A stretch of 15,336 bases of DNA from an uncultured Caryophanales bacterium. Its GTDB lineage: Bacteria > Bacillota_I > Bacilli_A > RFN20 > CAG-826. This document shows, in pieces, positions 14,189 to 15,336 of the stretch. Position 1 is the first letter of the stretch, and each line of letters starts with the position of its first letter. The notes beneath the pieces are model-generated. The model was not told the origin of the DNA and did no database searches. It saw only the letters and a list, made by a program, of their open reading frames with translations. A program made the translations under genes and the position numbers. Where the stretch lies: NCBI GenBank assembly GCA_946403545.1, contig CAMJAG010000016.1, forward strand, positions 1 to 15,336. The letters are read 5' to 3'.

Positions 14189-15336
14189 ATGAAAAAAGAA
14201 GATGTTAGTGGGATTATTGTTTATCTACTTATTGTAGGTATAGCATTAGTCTTTTGTTTTACCGTTTTAAGAGAACATAGCGCAAATAGTGATTTATCTG
14301 GAATGCTATATTGGCTCTATGTTGTTGGAGCGATTGCTACAGGCATTGTTTTAAATGCGGTTATATTTGAGCTTGCACATATCTTAGGTGCGAAAGCGGG
14401 CGGATATGAAGTAATTTCTGTTTCTATATTAGGCCTTACTTTTTATAAAAACGAAGGCAAAATGAGAATTAAATTTGCTGGTTATGACGGATTAACTGGT
14501 GAAACAAAAATTCTACCTAAAGAAAACGCTAAAAAAACACCAAACCCACGTCCATATTTATTATTTGGCTCATTATTCTTTATGATTGAAGCCTCAATTT
14601 TAGTTGTGTTATTCTCCCTGTTCTCTGATTACAAAACCTATGGTGTTGCCGTTTCTAACACTGTCTATTTCTTCTTAACTGTCGCGGTTGTAGGTGGAAT
14701 TATTCTTCTTTATAACATCCTTCCATTTAGATTAGATTCTATTACCGATGGCTATCGTTTAACCATGGTGACAAACCCTAAAAATAAAGAAGCGTTTAAT
14801 GAATTATTACGCGTTGAATACGAGATTGCTCAAGGTAATTCTGATGTTGAAATCAAAACATTTGAAAGTATTACCAACTTCACCGCTGATTTAAACTTAA
14901 ACAAAGTTTATGCATTATTAGATAAACGTCAATTCGAAGAAGCTGAACAATTAATTGATATCATCTTAACTGGAAAAGAAGAATTATCTAGACGTACATA
15001 TTTACGCGCTTTAGCGCAAAAAATCTTCCTTCACTTATTCTCTAAAGACTTAGAAGAAGCAAGAAAATATTATGATGAAGAAGTTGATTTAAAAGTTATT
15101 AGAGAGATATCTCAAGATGATTCTATGCCTTCCATTAGAACATACTTACTTGTGTGTGGATTAATTGATAGATCTCGTTCAGAAGCCGCAAGAACAATTG
15201 ATAAAGTCAACAAAGCCTATAAGAAAACAAACAAGAATAGAAGAGGCGTTGAAGCAGCTTTATATAACGAATCATTAGAAAAGGTAGTGGAAAATAATCC
15301 AAAATGGAGCGACTTCCTCGATTACAAATTAGAAGT
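14189..15336 (+). CDS. M50 (site-2 protease)-like membrane protein, first zinc His lost; 3' end cut
   Basis: An open frame of 382 codons runs off the window end with no stop. The start is backed by GAGGGAGGA 6 nt upstream. Membrane segments are predicted by eye near residues 8–26, 41–60, 122–146 and 155–178. The second holds FELAH (60–64), in the place of the HExxH zinc motif of M50 proteases, so Glu61 and His64 remain but the first His is Phe60. The fourth ends in NILPFRLDSITDG (176–188), resembling the NxxP…DG motif that supplies the Asp ligand. The region between (about 90–115) and the tail after DGYRL also resemble small Firmicutes M50 proteins. Residues from about 195 on are soluble, charged and helical, possibly TPR-like, with no motif I recognise. 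It is probably a non-proteolytic M50 relative, but the function is unknown. Confidence 0.7.
   Translation, partial: MKKEDVSGIIVYLLIVGIALVFCFTVLREHSANSDLSGMLYWLYVVGAIATGIVLNAVIFELAHILGAKAGGYEVISVSILGLTFYKNEGKMRIKFAGYDGLTGETKILPKENAKKTPNPRPYLLFGSLFFMIEASILVVLFSLFSDYKTYGVAVSNTVYFFLTVAVVGGIILLYNILPFRLDSITDGYRLTMVTNPKNKEAFNELLRVEYEIAQGNSDVEIKTFESITNFTADLNLNKVYALLDKRQFEEAEQLIDIILTGKEELSRRTYLRALAQKIFLHLFSKDLEEARKYYDEEVDLKVIREISQDDSMPSIRTYLLVCGLIDRSRSEAARTIDKVNKAYKKTNKNRRGVEAALYNESLEKVVENNPKWSDFLDYKLE

Noticed and set aside
1..15336. CRISPR arrays, insertion sequences, tRNA or rRNA genes, prophage genes
   Set aside because: None seen. No regularly spaced repeats, transposase motifs or tRNA-like cloverleafs were found by reading the spacers on both strands.

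Overview
The window looks like the replication-origin neighbourhood of a low-GC Bacillota genome, most likely an uncultured Bacilli lineage close to Acholeplasma, RF39-type bacteria or Erysipelotrichales. The order dnaN–yaaA–recF–gyrB–gyrA, followed by serS, a signal recognition particle (SRP) RNA and tadA, resembles the Bacillus oriC region, but remB/yaaB is missing between recF and gyrB. The SRP RNA is the short kind, unlike the long Bacillus one. Every tryptophan in the recognisable proteins is encoded by TGG, and TGA ends two genes (the glycosyltransferase gene and psuG). The genome therefore uses the standard code and not the UGA=Trp code of mycoplasmas. All genes are on the + strand.

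Region 1 (1–1080): the 3' part of dnaN, closed by a strong terminator. Region 2 (1090–9471): a probable long operon yaaA–recF–gyrB–gyrA–glycosyltransferase–serS with overlaps or very short gaps, no internal terminator that I can see, and a terminator after serS. It combines DNA repair and replication restart (RecF), both gyrase subunits, a small RNA-binding protein, a lipid or surface glycosyltransferase and seryl-tRNA synthetase. Both gyrase subunits carry acidic N-terminal extensions, GyrA has an acidic C-terminal tail as well, and both have non-acidic residues at quinolone-pocket positions.

Region 3 (9512–10133): an SRP RNA with its own extended −10 promoter. Its terminal U-run touches the start codon of tadA (tRNA adenosine deaminase), which has its own terminator.

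Region 4 (10111–14070): a probable three-gene operon starting from a promoter nested in the tadA terminator. It holds a degenerate CtpE-like P-type ATPase, psuG (pseudouridine-5'-phosphate glycosidase) overlapping it by 17 nt, and a TetR/DhaS-like regulator overlapping psuG by 4 nt. Region 5 (14071–15336): a regulatory spacer with a good promoter and a perfect 16-bp palindrome, then a membrane protein cut by the window end. That protein resembles M50 (site-2) proteases but has lost the first zinc-binding histidine.

The most unusual content is in regions 4 and 5. Two membrane proteins there keep their family architecture but lack key catalytic residues, and they sit on either side of psuG and a regulator whose likely operator lies just downstream. 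The gyrase variants are the second point of interest. Everything else is ordinary core-genome content.
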